A DNA stretch of 56,716 nucleotides from an uncultured Clostridium sp. (GCA_937885015.1 CALAAS010000044.1:1-56716), one strand, 5' to 3'; counted from the stretch's first letter, positions 32,578 through 42,700 are shown. Made by a program: numbers and translations. Notes: generated from the sequence alone by a model not told the origin.

Positions 32578-33807
32578 ATGAGACGAAACAGACGGATAAC
32601 GGCGGTGACCGCAGCGCTTTTGATGGCGATTGCGGTTCCCGTCACGGGATATGCCGCCGCCCGGCCCATGGTGGGAAATGAGGCGGATCAGCCGGATGAC
32701 GGCGGAAATGGACCGGCCCAGTGGGATGGCAGCGTGGCTGATTCGGAAGAGGTGATCAGCCGGGAAGAGCTGGAGGATAACCGCCTGGAGTACCGGGAAG
32801 TGGGAAGCCGGGTGGAAAATTATAATTCCAGCTATCGCCAGGCAAAGACCTCCATTGTGGATGCGGCACTCTCCCTGGATGCGGCAAGAGAGCTTGGAAA
32901 AGAGGCCAATGAGCTGATGGAGGATGCCCTGGATCTGAAGGATGATGAGATGGACGCGGAAACGAGGGCGCTTTATGAGGGATATAAGGAAACGGCCCAG
33001 GAGCTTCGGCGCCAGGCCCAGAAGCTGACAAATGCGGATTTGCCGGCGGCACAGGAGAGAACTCTTCGCCAGGCTAAAAATAAACTGACAAAAACGGTGC
33101 AGGGCCTTTTGATTCAGTATCAGGCGCTTCTTCCGCAGGCCGATGCGGCTGAGAAGGCCGCAGAGCTGGCGGCGGCTCAGGCTGATTCGAAACAGCGGAT
33201 GCAGGAGCTTGGCATGAGCTCCCAGGAGGAGGTTCTGGCAGCCCAGAAATCGCTTTATGAAGCACAGGCCAATGCCCAGAAAGCAAGGGATGGGGTTAAG
33301 ACCCTGCGCCAGAATATTCTGGTGCTTCTGGGGTGGGACTATGACGCTCCGGTGGAGATCGTGCCTCTGGGAGAACCGGATCCTGCAAAGCTCGCAGTGA
33401 TGAATCTGGAACAGGATAAGGGACGGGCGATTGCTTCGAATTACGAGCTGCGGGATACCCGGTCTGCATCCGCTTCCGGCGCCGCTGCGCGAAGCGTAAA
33501 AAAAAGAAATACGTCCGTAACCATGCAGTCGGTGTCCCTGCAGATGGAGCAGCTGTATGCGTCGGTTCAGGCGAAAAAACAGGCTTATGATGCAGCTGTC
33601 AGTGAATTTGCGGCGGCAGAGCAGACCATGGCAGCGGCAGATCGCCAGTACGCCCTTGGAATGGTCGGAAAGATTGAGTACCTGGGCCAGCAGGCAGCTT
33701 ATCTGGGGGCGAAAGCCAGCCGTGAAAGTGCCTCTATGGAGCTTTTCCAGGCAATGGAGGATTATGACTGGGCCGTCAGAGGCCTTCTTGTATCAAACGG
33801 AGGTTGA
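32578..33807 (+). CDS. TolC-like outer efflux protein, first copy
   Basis: 409 aa. Signal peptide about 1-26 ending TGYAAA, then long coiled-coil helices with the TolC-type repeat signature: LGMSSQEEVLAAQKSLYEAQ in the first half and YALGMVGKIEYLGQQAAYLG in the second. I see no clear pairs of amphipathic strands of the kind that build the TolC beta-barrel, so it may be a purely helical channel or wall-spanning sleeve. Ala- and Gln-rich. Starts 65 bases after the permease; the ATG at 32578 is preceded by AGGAG. Its stop overlaps the ribosome site region of the paralogue. Confidence 0.8.
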   Translation: MRRNRRITAVTAALLMAIAVPVTGYAAARPMVGNEADQPDDGGNGPAQWDGSVADSEEVISREELEDNRLEYREVGSRVENYNSSYRQAKTSIVDAALSLDAARELGKEANELMEDALDLKDDEMDAETRALYEGYKETAQELRRQAQKLTNADLPAAQERTLRQAKNKLTKTVQGLLIQYQALLPQADAAEKAAELAAAQADSKQRMQELGMSSQEEVLAAQKSLYEAQANAQKARDGVKTLRQNILVLLGWDYDAPVEIVPLGEPDPAKLAVMNLEQDKGRAIASNYELRDTRSASASGAAARSVKKRNTSVTMQSVSLQMEQLYASVQAKKQAYDAAVSEFAAAEQTMAAADRQYALGMVGKIEYLGQQAAYLGAKASRESASMELFQAMEDYDWAVRGLLVSNGG

Positions 33808-33809
33808 CA

Positions 33810-35021
33810 ATGAAAAAAAAGTACGGGAAAACAATAACATCCCTGGCCATGGCTGGAATCCTGGCGACCGGCAGTGCCGTTCCGGCGTTTGCAGAGAGTC
33901 CTAAGTTCGCCCATGATGAGGCGACCTGGGCCAGTCTTAGGGATAACGTGATGGAGTACAATGAAATACCGCTTTTAGTAGAAGAATATAATCCAACGTA
34001 TCTGAACAACCAGACCTCGTACCGGGATACCAGAGAAGAGAGAAATGCCTGGGAAGTTCGGGATAAGCAGTATGAAAATGCCTATGATGCCTATGACAGC
34101 GCAGAGGAGCTGCGCAGTCAGGCAGAAGATCTGGCGGACAGCGGGGCCCTGGCCATGCCGGGAATGGCTTCGGTATACGCCGGGATGATGTCCGCATCCA
34201 TGATGACGGAACAGAGCGCCCTGAAAACGGAGCAGAATGCGGACGCCTCCTACCGGGACAGCGAGATGGATTCATTGGATTACAGAAATACTCAGGACGC
34301 CATCATCGCGCAGACCCAGGGACTGTTCGCATCGTATTCTCAGGTAGAGGCAACCATCGAAACACTGGAAAAAAATCTGGAGGTGGCTCAGGCCAGCTAT
34401 GAGTCCACGGAACGGAGAGTGGGACTTGGAATGGCTACGCAGGTAGATCTTCTCAATGCAAAAAAAACCATTCAGTCCCTGCAGTCTACCCATACCCAGA
34501 CAATGGCAACGCTTTCTTCCCTGCGCCAGCAGCTCTGCCTGGCCACAGGCTGGCAGTATGATGCCCAGCCGGAGATCAAAGCCATGCCGAAGGCAGAACT
34601 GTCGCGGATCGCTGCCATGAATCCGGATGTGGACGCTCAGACAGCTTTGGAGCAGAATCTTTCTCTGAAATCCAATCGGCGGGCTCTTTCCAATATGGCA
34701 GAGGGATCTTCCGATAAAAAAAATATGGAGCGCACCGTAAAAAACCAGGAGGAAACCATTAAAAGCGGGATGAGAACCATGTATAACGACGTGCTCCAGA
34801 AGCAGACCTCCCTTCAGATGGCTCAGGCAGCCCTGGAGTCGGAGACGGCATCGAGGAATGCGGCGGATACAAAATATCAGCTGGGTATGGTAAGCCAGCT
34901 GGAATACCTGCAGATACAGGCAAGCTTTCTGGGAAAACAGGCGGATGTGCTGACGGCAGATATAAATCTTCAGCAGGCCATTGAAACGTATGAGTGGGCG
35001 CTGAAGGGATATATGAAGTAA
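33810..35021 (+). CDS. TolC-like outer efflux protein, second copy
   Basis: 403 aa, paralogue of the preceding protein by layout: signal peptide 1-29 (SAVPAFA/ESPK), long helices, VGLGMATQVDLLNAKKTIQSLQ in the first half and YQLGMVSQLEYLQIQASFLG in the second. A Gly/Met/Ala-rich segment (GALAMPGMASVYAGMMSASMM) interrupts the helices where TolC proteins have loops or strands. ATG at 33810 follows GGAGG by 6 bases; a TTG at 33804 overlaps the previous stop. Two unlike copies could form a mixed channel. Last gene of the efflux operon. Confidence 0.8.
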   Translation: MKKKYGKTITSLAMAGILATGSAVPAFAESPKFAHDEATWASLRDNVMEYNEIPLLVEEYNPTYLNNQTSYRDTREERNAWEVRDKQYENAYDAYDSAEELRSQAEDLADSGALAMPGMASVYAGMMSASMMTEQSALKTEQNADASYRDSEMDSLDYRNTQDAIIAQTQGLFASYSQVEATIETLEKNLEVAQASYESTERRVGLGMATQVDLLNAKKTIQSLQSTHTQTMATLSSLRQQLCLATGWQYDAQPEIKAMPKAELSRIAAMNPDVDAQTALEQNLSLKSNRRALSNMAEGSSDKKNMERTVKNQEETIKSGMRTMYNDVLQKQTSLQMAQAALESETASRNAADTKYQLGMVSQLEYLQIQASFLGKQADVLTADINLQQAIETYEWALKGYMK

Positions 35022-35067
35022 TATTGTGGGTAACGACATTATATTTATATTGCGGGGGGAATGAGCG

Positions 35068-35670
35068 ATGAAAGAACAGCAGGAGAGCCGGCTGGATCAG
35101 CAGTTCCGGTTTTTAAGAGAAATTGACAGGGAAAAATTTATCGGACGCCAGACGTATCTGACGGACGGGATGCGCAAGGAAAATGATGCGGAGCATGCCT
35201 GGCATATGGCGCTCATGACAGTGCTTCTTTCCGAGTACGCCAATGAACCCATTGATGTGCTGAAAACGGTGACTATGCTGCTGATTCATGATCTGGTGGA
35301 GATTGATGCCGGAGACACGTATGCCTATGACGAAGAGGGGAAGAAGACCCAGAAGGCGCGGGAAACAGCCGGAGCAAACCGGATCTTCGGCCTCCTTCCG
35401 GAGGATCAGAAAGACTATCTGCGGGGATTGTGGGATGAGTTCGAGGCCTGTGAAACACCGGAGGCCCGTTTCGCCAGAACCATGGATAATATACAGCCAG
35501 CCATGCTCAATGCCGCGTCGGACGGAAAAGCCTGGGAAGAACGGGGGATCCGCCTGGAGCAGATTTTAAACCGGAACAGGAATACAGCCAGAGGTTCCGA
35601 GACGCTGTGGCAGTATTCCTTCGAGAATTTTATCAGTCCCAGTGTGGAGGCAGGAAAGGTAAAGCAGTAA
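35068..35670 (+). CDS. HD domain hydrolase (HDDC2/YfbR-like 5'-nucleotidase)
   Basis: 200-aa metal-dependent phosphohydrolase. Residues NDAEHAWHMALM (H43, H46) and LLIHDLVEIDAGD (H74-D75, with E78 and D80) form the HD metal site, and a later RTMDNIQPAMLNA gives the last aspartate. Relatives dephosphorylate deoxynucleoside monophosphates. GCGGGGGGAATGAGCG precedes the ATG. The 3' end overlaps the converging spoIIR gene by 38 bases, and its terminator lies inside spoIIR. Confidence 0.88.
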   Translation: MKEQQESRLDQQFRFLREIDREKFIGRQTYLTDGMRKENDAEHAWHMALMTVLLSEYANEPIDVLKTVTMLLIHDLVEIDAGDTYAYDEEGKKTQKARETAGANRIFGLLPEDQKDYLRGLWDEFEACETPEARFARTMDNIQPAMLNAASDGKAWEERGIRLEQILNRNRNTARGSETLWQYSFENFISPSVEAGKVKQ

Positions 35671-36391
35671 GACTTTCCCATAGTTTTGATTTCACGCAGA
35701 CTGTTACAGTAGACTGATCGCCGCCTTTCGAGGCGGCGTTTTGATTTTCTGGTTCGTATTCCCCAAAGACCAGGGTGCGGTCTTTGGTCATCCACTGGCA
35801 ATCCGGTTCGGAAACGAGAGGAAATGGCTGATGTGTTTCCTCCCAGGATGCAGAACCGGAAAAAGAAAGGGGCGGATAGAGAACACACCACCAGTTGTGT
35901 CCGTCTCCTTTCCCCAGAAGAACGCGGATGGAATCGTAAAAACCACATGGGAAGGTCAGGCTCCCATAGGTTCTGGTGGAAAAATAGTGCCGCTCTGTGC
36001 GGATTTGTGCGGAATAGGGAAAACCGCGGGAGGCCATGTAGCTTTCTGCGTCTTCTGTCAGATTCTGACGATTGTCCCGTATGTAAGCCAGGAGTTCTTC
36101 CCGGGTAGGAGATGGAAGTTCTTTTTGAATGCGGGACAGGAGAAGATTTCGAACGTCCAGTTTCAGGGCCTGATCGGCAGGACTGTCGCTGTTAGCCAAA
36201 ACATGGAAACGGAGAATATGAGGAGCCAGTTCTGCAGCCATCTGTTCCTGCCGGAGTCTCGCACCGTTTAAAAGTGTCAGAATGCCGGACAGGAAAAAGA
36301 GGCAGAGAAGAGCGGCGCATAGGACCCGAAATGCTGTCCGGGCGCCGGTTTTTTGTATATATGATCGGTGTGAACAGAGAAAGAAGTTCAT
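35633..36391 (-). CDS. spoIIR: Stage II sporulation protein R
   Basis: 252-aa secreted sporulation signal protein made in the forespore that triggers SpoIIGA processing of pro-sigma-E in the mother cell. N-terminal membrane/signal segment at about 21-43 (RVLCAALLCLFFLSGIL), then HILRFHVLANSDSPADQALKLDVRN, YTRTYGSLTFPCGFYDSIRVLLG and GHNWWCVLYPPL, which are strongly family-specific. GGAGG precedes the ATG. Its presence says that the organism can form endospores, or descends from spore-formers. The coding end contains the terminator of the converging HD gene. Confidence 0.94.
   Translation of the reverse strand: MNFFLCSHRSYIQKTGARTAFRVLCAALLCLFFLSGILTLLNGARLRQEQMAAELAPHILRFHVLANSDSPADQALKLDVRNLLLSRIQKELPSPTREELLAYIRDNRQNLTEDAESYMASRGFPYSAQIRTERHYFSTRTYGSLTFPCGFYDSIRVLLGKGDGHNWWCVLYPPLSFSGSASWEETHQPFPLVSEPDCQWMTKDRTLVFGEYEPENQNAASKGGDQSTVTVCVKSKLWESLTALPFLPPHWD
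35719..35744 (+). terminator. Terminator of the HD gene, embedded in spoIIR
   Basis: CGCCGCC (35719-35725) and GGCGGCG (35732-35738) with loop TTTCGA, then TTTTGATTTT. It reads on the plus strand, 48 bases after the HD stop, while the same bases encode AASKGGDQ of SpoIIR on the minus strand. Confidence 0.8.
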
Positions 36392-36447
36392 AAAATACCT
36401 CCATGCAATGAATTATTTGTATATCTGCTACCAAGTATTGACAGCTG

Positions 36448-36456
36448 TGATATAAT
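36448..36456 (+). promoter_or_regulatory. Extended -10 promoter for the ddl operon
   Basis: TGATATAAT; a TTGACA at 36438-36443 is too close to serve as its -35. Predicted start about 36463, 58 bases before the ddl ATG. Confidence 0.5.
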
Positions 36457-36520
36457 CTAAACAGTTTCATGTTAAACCGGCAGGCCTGCGGGCTGGAAGA
36501 CCGGGGAAAGGCGGAAATAG

Positions 36521-37579
36521 ATGAAAAAGAGAGTGCTTGTGATTTTTGGCGGCCAGTCTTCAGAACATATCGTGTCCTGCATGTCGGCCGTAAATGTGAT
36601 TCGCAATATAGACAGGGAGAAATACGAGGTTCTTTTAATCGGTATCACAGAAGAGGGAAAGTGGCTTTTGGTGGATTCTCCGGAAGCCATTGAGGATGAG
36701 AGCTGGAGAAAGGGGACGGTTTCGGCAGTCCTTTCGCCGGATGCCACGGAGCATTGTGTGCTCGTCATGAATGGGGCAGATATGAAGAAAATTCCGGTGG
36801 ATGTGGCCTTTCCGGTTCTTCACGGCCTGTACGGCGAGGACGGGACGATCCAGGGACTGTTTGAGCTGGCACGGATTCCCTATGTGGGCTGTGGCGTGCT
36901 GGCTTCTGCTGTTTCCATGGATAAATTTTATACAAAAATCATCGCAGATCATGTGGGGGTGCGTCAGGCGGATTTTGTGCCGGTTATGCGGGAAGAGCTG
37001 GCGGACATGGCCAGTGTGGTAAAACGGGTGGAAGAAAAATTCCAATATCCGGTATTTATTAAGCCATCCAATGCGGGTTCGTCCCGGGGGGTTTCCAAGG
37101 CACACAATCGAGGAGAATTGGAGACAGGACTTAAGGAGGCATCTCTCCATGACCGGAAGATTCTGGTGGAGGAAACTATTACAGGGCGTGAGATTGAGTG
37201 CGCTGTATTTGGAAATGGAAAGGAGCCAGTTATTGCTTCCGGAGTAGGCGAGATTTTGGCAGCGGCTGATTTCTATGATTTTGACGCCAAATATTACAAT
37301 GCCGAGTCGAGGACAGTGGTAAATCCGGAGCTTCCGGGAGACGCGGCCAAACGGGTTCGGGAGGCGGCCCGGACTGTTTTCAGTGCGGTAGACGGATACG
37401 GTCTTTCCAGGGTGGATTTTTTTGTGACCGAAGACGGAGATGTGATTTTCAATGAGATCAACACATTGCCAGGCTTTACGGCCATCAGCATGTATCCCAT
37501 GCTTTTTGAGGCGGCTGGAATTCCAAAACGGGAAATGATTACAAAACTAATTGAACACGGAATGGAGCGTTTTTGCTGA
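36521..37579 (+). CDS. ddl: D-alanine--D-alanine ligase
   Basis: 352-aa ATP-grasp enzyme making the D-Ala-D-Ala dipeptide for peptidoglycan. Motifs: VIFGGQSSEHIVS at the start, FPVLHGLYGEDGTIQGLFEL, FIKPSNAGSSRGVSK for ATP, FYDFDAKYYN in the omega loop and FNEINTLPGFTAISMYP for the metal site. The DAKY sequence in the omega loop is that of true D-Ala-D-Ala ligases, not the vancomycin-resistance D-Ala-D-Lac type. The stop overlaps the murI start by one base (TGATG). Confidence 0.95.
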   Translation: MKKRVLVIFGGQSSEHIVSCMSAVNVIRNIDREKYEVLLIGITEEGKWLLVDSPEAIEDESWRKGTVSAVLSPDATEHCVLVMNGADMKKIPVDVAFPVLHGLYGEDGTIQGLFELARIPYVGCGVLASAVSMDKFYTKIIADHVGVRQADFVPVMREELADMASVVKRVEEKFQYPVFIKPSNAGSSRGVSKAHNRGELETGLKEASLHDRKILVEETITGREIECAVFGNGKEPVIASGVGEILAAADFYDFDAKYYNAESRTVVNPELPGDAAKRVREAARTVFSAVDGYGLSRVDFFVTEDGDVIFNEINTLPGFTAISMYPMLFEAAGIPKREMITKLIEHGMERFC

Positions 37580-38415
37580 TGGACAGAAATGCGGCAATCG
37601 GAGTATTTGACTCCGGAGTTGGAGGACTGACGGTGGCGCGGGAGATCATGCGCCAGATGCCGGAAGAAAAAATTGTGTATTTTGGGGATACGGCCCGGGT
37701 GCCTTACGGAACGAAGTCCCAGGAGACGGTGCTGCGCTATTCCCGTCAGATTATTCGTTTTCTTCAGACACAGGAAGTAAAAGCCATTGTGATCGCCTGC
37801 AACACGGCTTCTGCCTGTGCGCTGGAGGCGGTTAAACAGGAGCTGGATATTCCGATTATCGGTGTGATTTATGCCGGAGCCAGGACGGCGGCGGCAGCGA
37901 CAAAAAACGGGAAAATCGGAGTGATCGGAACAGAGGCTACCATCCGGAGTGGGATTTATACCAGGGAGATGCAGAAAATACGGCCGGATATCGAGGTAAT
38001 CGGGAAACCGTGCCCGCTCTTTGTGCCGCTGGTGGAAGAAGGCCTGTTTCACGATTCCGTGACCGATGAGATTGCATCCCGGTATCTGTCATGCCTGAAG
38101 GGGAAATATATCGACACTTTGGTAATGGGGTGTACTCATTATCCGCTGCTGCGGTCTACCCTGCGCCGGATCATGGGGGAGGAAGTGACGCTGGTCAATC
38201 CGGCCTACGAGACGGCGATTGAACTGAAAACACTTCTGGCACAGCTGGAACTGACCAGAGAGGCATTCCCCGGCGGGGGTGAGAACTGGCCGGTGGAAGA
38301 AGGGCAGTACCAGTTTTTCGTCAGCGACTGTGCGGAAAATTTCACGCGGTTTGCCAAGGCAATTTTGCCGAAAGAAGTAAAGGATACAAGACAGATAAAT
38401 ATTGAGGGGTATTAG
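37579..38415 (+). CDS. murI: Glutamate racemase
   Basis: 278-aa cofactor-independent racemase making D-glutamate for peptidoglycan. IGVFDSGVGGLTVAREI, YFGDTARVPYGTKS, the first catalytic cysteine in IACNTASA and the second in VMGCTHYPLL are all present. TTG at 37573 is in frame; the ATG at 37579 overlaps the ddl stop and is the better start. Directly behind ddl, so two amino-acid precursors of the cell wall are made from one transcript. Confidence 0.95.
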   Translation: MDRNAAIGVFDSGVGGLTVAREIMRQMPEEKIVYFGDTARVPYGTKSQETVLRYSRQIIRFLQTQEVKAIVIACNTASACALEAVKQELDIPIIGVIYAGARTAAAATKNGKIGVIGTEATIRSGIYTREMQKIRPDIEVIGKPCPLFVPLVEEGLFHDSVTDEIASRYLSCLKGKYIDTLVMGCTHYPLLRSTLRRIMGEEVTLVNPAYETAIELKTLLAQLELTREAFPGGGENWPVEEGQYQFFVSDCAENFTRFAKAILPKEVKDTRQINIEGY

Positions 38416-38417
38416 AA

Positions 38418-38858
38418 ATGACGAAGGATGTGCTGGTAAAAATAACCGGGGCGCATGAGATGGAAGAGGACTCGGATGATTTGTCGGTTATCACAGCCGG
38501 AAGCTATTACTTTAAAAACGGGCGCCACTATATTATTTATGATGAAGTCCTGGAGGGAGAAAGCGGAACGATCCGCAATACTATCAAAGCCGGAAACGAT
38601 GAGATTGATATCATCAAAGGCGGGGATGCCAGAGCCCATATGATTTTTCAGCCACAGAGAGCAAATGTCAGCTGTTATGTGACGCCCTATGGGCAGATGA
38701 TGGTGGGGGTCATGACAGACCGGCTGGTTCTGGAGGAGGAAGAGGATTACCTGCGGATTATTTTGGACTATACGCTGGAGGTCAATTATGAAAGGACGAG
38801 TCAGTGCCATATTGAGGTAGAAGTGTCCTCTAAGGCGTCAGCGAAGCTGAACCTGTAA
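38418..38858 (+). CDS. DUF1934 domain-containing protein
   Basis: 146-aa small beta-rich protein of the DUF1934 (YwiB-like) family, a lipocalin-like barrel of unknown role that is widespread in Firmicutes. Visible: DVLVKITGAHEMEEDSDDLSVITAGSYY at the start and ILDYTLEVNYERTSQCHIEVEVS at the end. Cytoplasmic. It starts 2 bases after murI with GAGGGG upstream, and ends in front of a strong two-way terminator. Confidence 0.85.
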   Translation: MTKDVLVKITGAHEMEEDSDDLSVITAGSYYFKNGRHYIIYDEVLEGESGTIRNTIKAGNDEIDIIKGGDARAHMIFQPQRANVSCYVTPYGQMMVGVMTDRLVLEEEEDYLRIILDYTLEVNYERTSQCHIEVEVSSKASAKLNL

Positions 38859-38887
38859 AAATTGTGTCAGGATATGGACAGGATAAG

Positions 38888-38923
38888 AAAAAAGACTGCG
38901 GCAGGATCTGCCCAGTCTTTTTT
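38888..38923. terminator. Two-way terminator between DUF1934 and a minus-strand gene
   Basis: AAAAAAGACTG (38888-38898) and CAGTCTTTTTT (38913-38923) pair perfectly around CGGCAGGATCTGCC, which itself adds GGCAG/CTGCC pairing. A-run on the left and T-run on the right serve both directions. Genes converge on it from both sides. Confidence 0.9.
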
Positions 38924-38931
38924 CAGTAGCG

Positions 38932-39381
38932 TTATTTTTCGTCTTTGTTTTTCCGGAACCGGTCGAAGAATTTTTTCTTCTTCGGTACTGGCGGAATCCC
39001 GCCGCGGACACTTTTTACATCCGTTATGTAAAGACCGCTGATGACAACCCTGGCTTCCGTCTTAAGGGGAAGCTGGTAGAATGCCTTTTCCTCTGCGATG
39101 AGTGTAAGCACTTTCGGTCCTACCTTGGCTTTTACGATCGGAAGCTTGGCCCGTTTCATATACCAGGGAGTCTGGTCAATGACCATTTTGGGAAGTCCGG
39201 ATTCCTTGACTTTCAGTTTTTTCTTATCAATGACAAGAATTGTGGCCGTCTGCTTTGCGGCCTCCAGCATCGTCTGCTGTTCCGCCTGTCGTTTCTGCAT
39301 CTTGGATCCCAGAAAATAAAGGACAACCAGAATGGCAATTAAAACGACGAGGATGATAAGCACTACATTCCAGAATGACAT
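38932..39381 (-). CDS. Membrane-anchored small protein of unknown function
   Basis: 149 aa. N-terminal membrane helix (VVLIILVVLIAILVVLYFLG, about 5-24), then a helical stretch and a beta-rich domain (ATILVIDKKKLKVKESGLPKMV to GLYITDVKSVRGG) and a lysine-rich tail (KKKKFFDRFRKNKDEK). I do not recognise a characterised family; it seems to be a conserved gene of this lineage next to rpoB. ATG at 39381 is chosen because GGAGG lies 7 bases upstream; the ATG at 39387 is too close to it. Confidence 0.7.
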   Translation of the reverse strand: MSFWNVVLIILVVLIAILVVLYFLGSKMQKRQAEQQTMLEAAKQTATILVIDKKKLKVKESGLPKMVIDQTPWYMKRAKLPIVKAKVGPKVLTLIAEEKAFYQLPLKTEARVVISGLYITDVKSVRGGIPPVPKKKKFFDRFRKNKDEK

Positions 39382-39547
39382 ATACATACCTCCGTAAAAG
39401 ATAGCGGCTTGCAGGCCCTTCTGCTGTCAGGAAGAATCTGCGCCAAAATAACCGCAATTACTTCATATTATAACATCAGTGCGAAAAATTAGCAAGGAAA
39501 AACAGAAGGACAATCTGCATAAACGAGAAAAAGATGATGGAAAGTTC

Positions 39548-39576
39548 TTGACACCAGAAATTGGATATGATAAGAT
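39548..39576 (+). promoter_or_regulatory. rpoBC promoter
   Basis: TTGACA (39548-39553), 17-base spacer, TAAGAT (39571-39576). The predicted start is near 39583, giving a leader of about 145 bases. In it ATGCACTA (39582-39589) can pair with TAGTGCAT (39632-39639), and a GATA repeat lies near 39690. I see no gene in the 340-base gap. Confidence 0.75.
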
Positions 39577-39728
39577 GAAAAATGCACTATTGTGGAAACT
39601 TGTGCTCTCATGGTACCCGTATGCCCAAAATTAGTGCATGTCCGGTCAGGAGAAATTTGCGTAGCTGTTCGGACGGAGAAAATGCAGATCGATAGATAGA
39701 TAGAAAGAAAACAGGGGTGAAACGTCGA

Positions 39729-42700
39729 ATGGAGAAAAGCAGGATGCGCCCGGCTCAAGCCGGTAAAGGTGTAAGGATGACCTTCTCAAGACAAAAAGAA
39801 GTTCTGGAAATGCCGAACTTGATTGAGATTCAGAAGAACTCGTATCAGTGGTTCCTGGATGAGGGACTGCGGGAAGTGTTTGCTGACATCTCACCTATCG
39901 CAGACTTTGCAGGGCACTTGAGTCTGGAATTTGTGGATTTTACACTGTGTAAAAACGACATCAAATATACGATCGAAGAGTGTAAGGAGCGGGACGCTAC
40001 TTACGCGGCTCCTTTGAAAGTAAAGGTAAGACTTTGCAATAAAGATAAAGATGAGATTAATGAGCATGAAATTTTCATGGGTGATCTTCCGCTCATGACT
40101 GACACCGGCTCCTTCGTGATCAATGGTGCTGAGCGAGTAATCGTCAGCCAGCTGGTACGTTCCCCTGGTATTTATTATGGTATTGCGCATGACAAGATTG
40201 GTACGGAGCTTTACAGCTGTACGGTTATTCCAAACCGCGGTGCATGGCTGGAGTATGAAACCGATTCCAACGATATTTTCTATGTGCGTGTTGACCGGAC
40301 GAGAAAGGTGCCGGTTACGGTTCTGATCCGTGCTCTCGGCTACGGGACCAATGCAGAGATCATTGATCTTTTTGGTGACGAGCTGAAACTGGAGAAGAGC
40401 TTTGAGAAGGATCCATCCAGCAACTATCAGGATGGCCTTCTGGAATTATATAAGAAGATTCGTCCGGGTGAGCCGCTTTCCGTAGACAGTGCGGAGAGTC
40501 TGCTGCACAGTATGTTCTTTGACCCGCGGCGTTATGATCTGGCTAAGGTAGGCCGTTATAAATTTAATAAGAAGCTTCATTTCAAGAACCGTATCGCTGG
40601 CCATACGCTGGCAGAGGATGTGGTGGATACTTCAACGGGCGAGATTCTGGCAGAAAAAGGAACGGTTGTAGACAAGCAGCTGGCGACGGATATCCAGAAT
40701 GCGGGCGTTCCCTTTGTATGGATTCAGGGAGAAAAGAAGAACCACAAGGTTCTTTCCAATATGATGGTAGACCTGGCTTCTTATGTGGATTTTGATCCGG
40801 AAGAAGTGGGAGTTACAGAGTTAGTATTCTACCCGGTTCTGGAGACTATTCTGGCAGAAGCTGGAAACACCGAGGAGCTGAAGGAGGCAATCCGCAGAGA
40901 TATCCATGACCTGATTCCGAAACATATTACCAGAGAGGATATTATTGCCTCTATCAACTATAATATGCATCTGGAAGGCGGAATCGGTACGCCGGATGAC
41001 ATTGACCATTTGGGCAACCGCCGGATTCGTGCGGTGGGTGAGCTTCTTCAGAACCAGTACCGGATTGGTCTTTCCAGAATGGAGCGTGTGGTACGGGAGC
41101 GTATGACTACCCAGGATATGGAAGGAATTTCCGCCCAGTCCCTGATCAATATCAAGCCGGTTACGGCAGCAGTAAAGGAATTCTTTGGAAGTTCCCAGCT
41201 GTCCCAGTTTATGGATCAGAATAACCCGCTGGCGGAGTTGACCCACAAGCGCCGTCTGTCGGCTCTGGGCCCCGGCGGTCTGTCCAGAGACCGTGCCGGA
41301 TTCGAGGTTCGAGACGTACACTATACCCATTACGGCCGTATGTGTCCAATCGAGACGCCCGAGGGTCCCAACATCGGTCTGATTAACTCCCTGGCAACCT
41401 ATGCCCGGGTAAATCAGTATGGTTTCGTCGAGGCGCCTTACCGCGTGGTTGATAAGACGGATCCGAAGAATCCGACGGTTACGGATGAGGTAGTATATCT
41501 GACCGCAGATGAAGAAGACAACTTCGTGGTAGCACAGGCAAATGAGCCGCTGGATGAGGATGGCCATTTTGTTCACAATAACGTATCCGGTCGTTTCCGC
41601 GAGGAGACTTCTGAGTTCCCGAAGAAGAGAATCGATCTGATGGATGTTTCTCCAAAGATGGTATTCTCCGTGGCTACTTCGATGATTCCTTTCCTGGAGA
41701 ACGATGACGCCAACCGTGCCCTGATGGGGTCCAACATGCAGCGTCAGGCTGTTCCGCTTTTGACAACAGAGGCGGCTGTAGTCGGGACTGGTATTGAGGG
41801 GAAGGCGGCTGTGGACTCTGGTGTCTGTGTTCTGGCGAAGAATGCCGGTGTAGTAGAGCGCTCTGTTTCCAATGAGATCGTGATCCGCAGAGACTCCGAT
41901 GGAAACCGCGATGTCTACCATCTGACGAAATTTAAGAGAAGCAACCAGTCCAACTGCTACAACCAGAAGCCGATTGTGTATAAAAACGATCACGTGGAGG
42001 CTGGTGAGGTAATTGCTGACGGCCCGTCCACCTCCAATGGAGAGATCGCCCTTGGTAAGAACCCGCTGATCGGATTCATGACCTGGGAGGGATATAACTA
42101 CGAGGATGCCGTTCTGCTTTCTGAGCGTCTGGTGCAGGAGGATGTGTATACATCTGTTCACATTGAGGAATACGAGGCAGAGGCCCGTGATACCAAGCTG
42201 GGGCCGGAAGAGATCACGAGAGATGTTCCGGGTGTCGGTGAGGAAGCTTTAAAGGATCTGGATGAGCGCGGTATTATCCGGATTGGTGCAGAGGTTCGTG
42301 CCGGAGATATCCTGGTGGGTAAGGTTACACCCAAGGGAGAGACGGAACTGACAGCAGAAGAGCGTCTGCTGCGTGCCATTTTTGGCGAGAAGGCCCGTGA
42401 GGTAAGAGACACCTCTCTGAAGGTACCTCATGGCGCTTACGGTATCATTGTGGATGCCAAAGTATTTACCAGAGAGAATGGCGATGAGCTGTCTCCAGGT
42501 GTGAATGAGACGGTTCGTATCTATATTGCCCAGAAACGTAAGATTTCTGTGGGCGATAAGATGGCTGGACGTCATGGAAATAAGGGTGTTGTGTCCCGCG
42601 TGCTTCCGGTAGAGGATATGCCGTTCCTGCCAAATGGACGTCCGCTGGACATCGTATTGAACCCGCTGGGCGTGCCGTCCCGTATGAATATCGGGCAGGT

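Noticed and set aside
36521..37579. Possible vancomycin-resistance type ligase
   Set aside because: The omega loop reads FYDFDAKY, as in normal D-Ala-D-Ala ligases, and no vanH, vanX or vanS/R genes are near.
40821..42161. Long minus-strand frame of 446 codons inside rpoB
   Set aside because: Shadow of a highly conserved gene; no ribosome site or family resemblance.
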